DNA from: Prevotella sp. CAG:891
Lineage (GTDB): Bacteria > Bacteroidota > Bacteroidia > Bacteroidales > Bacteroidaceae
Direction of reading: 5' to 3'
DNA: 7,580 nucleotides
NCBI GenBank assembly: GCA_000437675.1
Contig: FR901746.1
Coordinates: 1 to 7,580, forward strand
Positions 6,468 through 7,580 of this stretch are shown piece by piece (the first letter of the stretch is position 1; each line of letters opens with the position of its first letter). The translations under genes and the position numbers were made by a program. The notes under the pieces are model-generated. The model saw only the letters and a program-made list of their open reading frames with translations. It made no database searches and was not told the DNA's origin.

Positions 6468-7370
6468 ATGCACCTGTCAAAAGAAGAATCAAGAGCTATG
6501 GTTGTATCTGCTTTAATCATAGCCTCCATTACTGGTATTACATTTAGCATGAATAAATGTAGCCAGCATCAAAGTAATGAGCATACACTCAACAAAGAAG
6601 ATGCTAAACAAGCCCGTATTTTCAATGAGAATATGGCTAAAAATATGGATGACGAAGATGAAGCAAACCATGCTACATGTCAGCCTTTTCCTTTTGACCC
6701 TAATCATGCAGACTCTATTACATTAAAAGCTGTAGGGTTAAAAAGTTGGCAAATAAAGAACATGATGAAATATAGGAGCAAAGGGGGTATATGGCGATCT
6801 GCTGAAGACTTTAAGCGATTATATGGTTTAACTTCTGAAGAATATGAAAGATTGAAACCATACATTCGCATTGCTCCGGAAGACAGACCTAAAACCAACA
6901 AGAATTACAAGGACTACACACAAGAAATCTCTGAAATAAAAGAGATGCCCTATCAACGAGTTGAAAAATACGCAGAAGGTACCCAAATATCACTTAGTCA
7001 AGCGGATACCACTGCATTGAAAGGCATTCCAGGAATTGGCAGTTATTATGCTAGTAAAATCGTAAAATACCGGAACAGGCTTGGTGGATTTAACCATATT
7101 GGACAATTAGAAGAAATTGAGGGCTTACCGCCAGGAATAACACGATGGTTCTTCCTTGAACAAAATCCACCAATACATAAAATAAAAATAAATGAAAGTA
7201 GTTTCAAGGAACTTGTAAGACATCCCTACTTATCGTATGAACAAACAAAAGTTATAGTAAATCATATAAGGCGCTATGGTCCTCTACATAGTTGGAAAGA
7301 TCTACGCTTGTACAAAGAGTTTGCTGACAAGGATTTTGAACGATTGGCTCCCTACTTCACATTTAACTAA
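6468..7370 (+). CDS. Membrane-anchored helix-hairpin-helix protein (ComEA-like domains)
   Basis: A 300-residue protein with a short N-terminal cytoplasmic stretch (LSKEESRA), a hydrophobic segment at about 11-27 (MVVSALIIASITGITFS) that likely anchors it in the inner membrane, an acidic linker (about 40-70), then three helix-hairpin-helix units. Unit 1 covers about 74-135 (FPFDPNHADSITLKAVGL), unit 2 about 174-232 with the best hairpin LKGIPGIGSYYASKIVKYR (184-202), and unit 3 about 238-299 (KIKINESSFKELVRHPYL). Each unit follows the pattern of an opening (D/N)xA(D/S)-like strand, a hairpin, a GGF/GGI/GPL turn and an (L/I)-rich closing helix, so they look like duplicated copies. Such domains bind DNA backbone non-specifically; in ComEA they bind incoming DNA. 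Family members in Bacteroidales are common and of unproven function. No lipobox precedes Cys31. Start: the ATG at 6468 follows an A-rich stretch, and the next Met (residue 11) would remove the charged N-terminus. It stands apart from the glycogen operon. Confidence 0.85.
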   Translation: MHLSKEESRAMVVSALIIASITGITFSMNKCSQHQSNEHTLNKEDAKQARIFNENMAKNMDDEDEANHATCQPFPFDPNHADSITLKAVGLKSWQIKNMMKYRSKGGIWRSAEDFKRLYGLTSEEYERLKPYIRIAPEDRPKTNKNYKDYTQEISEIKEMPYQRVEKYAEGTQISLSQADTTALKGIPGIGSYYASKIVKYRNRLGGFNHIGQLEEIEGLPPGITRWFFLEQNPPIHKIKINESSFKELVRHPYLSYEQTKVIVNHIRRYGPLHSWKDLRLYKEFADKDFERLAPYFTFN

Positions 7371-7420
7371 AAAGAAGCCTTAGATTTTTCTGTAAGCAAG
7401 TATAAAACTAATGGTCAATA

Positions 7421-7468
7421 GACTACTTAATAGAAGAAAAATAAATGATTAAGGTACGACTACTTAAT
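7421..7468 (+). repeat. Direct repeat GACTACTTAAT, two copies
   Basis: GACTACTTAAT occurs at 7421-7431 and again at 7458-7468, 37 bases apart start to start, in the AT-rich sequence after the HhH gene. The second copy forms the right arm of the hairpin at 7445-7471. Only two copies are present, so it is not an array; a local duplication is the simplest explanation. Confidence 0.5.
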
Positions 7469-7471
7469 CAT
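7445..7471 (+). other. Hairpin ahead of the HhH-gene terminator
   Basis: ATGATTAAG (7445-7453) pairs perfectly with CTTAATCAT (7463-7471) around a 9-base loop. It is AT-rich and has no T-run, and stands only five bases before the next hairpin, giving a tandem pair like the one after the glycogen operon. Confidence 0.55.
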
Positions 7472-7476
7472 ACATC

Positions 7477-7513
7477 AATGGAAGTGCTATAACGCAGTGG
7501 CACTTCCATTTTT
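7477..7513 (+). terminator. Rho-independent terminator downstream of the HhH gene
   Basis: AATGGAAGTGC (7477-7487) pairs perfectly with GCACTTCCATT (7500-7510) around a 12-base loop, and the right arm runs into five T bases (7509-7513). It is the strongest terminator in the window. It lies about 107 bases past the HhH stop codon, leaving a fairly long 3' untranslated region. Confidence 0.88.
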
Positions 7514-7580
7514 GATATGCCTATATCATGCCGTTTCGGACAGACCTACCTGCCCTACTTTCTTTTGTTCAAAATGTCAA
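7514..7580. other. Right edge, no gene visible
   Basis: Sixty-seven bases after the terminator. All three minus-strand frames meet stops and no plus-strand start with an extended frame is visible. It may be the upstream region of a gene beyond the window. Confidence 0.4.

Noticed and set aside
1..7580. CRISPR array, insertion sequence, tRNA or rRNA gene, or defence system
   Set aside because: No repeated spacer units, transposase, terminal inverted repeats, RNA-gene folds or defence-type domains were seen; the window reads as ordinary core metabolism apart from the points listed.

Overview
The window looks like a chromosomal segment of a low-GC member of the Bacteroidales, most likely a Prevotella-type organism. 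The reasons are the AT-rich intergenic DNA, the absence of Shine-Dalgarno sequences ahead of every convincing start, a Bacteroidota-type -7 element (TACTTTTG) upstream of the main operon, and proteins that closely resemble what I remember of Bacteroides/Prevotella glycogen-metabolism and Crp/Fnr proteins. The assignment rests on recall and motif reading; no search was run.

Layout. Positions 1-282 hold no gene I can support. A leftward intrinsic terminator (286-319) closes a leftward Crp/Fnr-family regulator (357-1061). A 0.5-kb divergent intergenic region follows, with a T8A8 tract, a candidate promoter and repeated TTGCAA palindromes. It leads into a rightward three-gene operon: a glycogen debranching enzyme-like GH133 protein (1566-3524), a GT4-type glycosyltransferase that is probably a glycogen synthase (3608-4882), and a GH57 alpha-amylase-like protein (4927-6312). 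The operon ends in two tandem hairpins, the second a good rho-independent terminator (6356-6400). A separate rightward gene encodes a membrane-anchored protein with three helix-hairpin-helix units (6468-7370), again followed by two tandem hairpins, the second a strong terminator (7477-7513).

How the genes may work together. The GT4 enzyme would extend alpha-1,4-glucan, and the GH133 protein would remove alpha-1,6 branches left after phosphorylase action. The third protein has a recognisable GH57 fold region but not its catalytic pair: Cys146 sits where the nucleophile Glu is expected, and Glu242 where the acid/base Asp is expected, within a degraded motif. It also carries a predicted coiled coil and a Lys/Arg-rich tail. 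I read it as a non-catalytic glucan-binding, scaffold or regulatory partner of the other two. The branching enzyme, ADP-glucose pyrophosphorylase and phosphorylase are not in this window. The divergent Crp/Fnr protein is a positional candidate regulator of the operon, but the sequence does not prove the link.

The most noteworthy points are the predicted pseudo-enzyme, the Asn in place of Asp at a key position of the debranching enzyme, a 15-bp intercistronic hairpin without a U-tract, and the operator-like repeats in the divergent promoter region.
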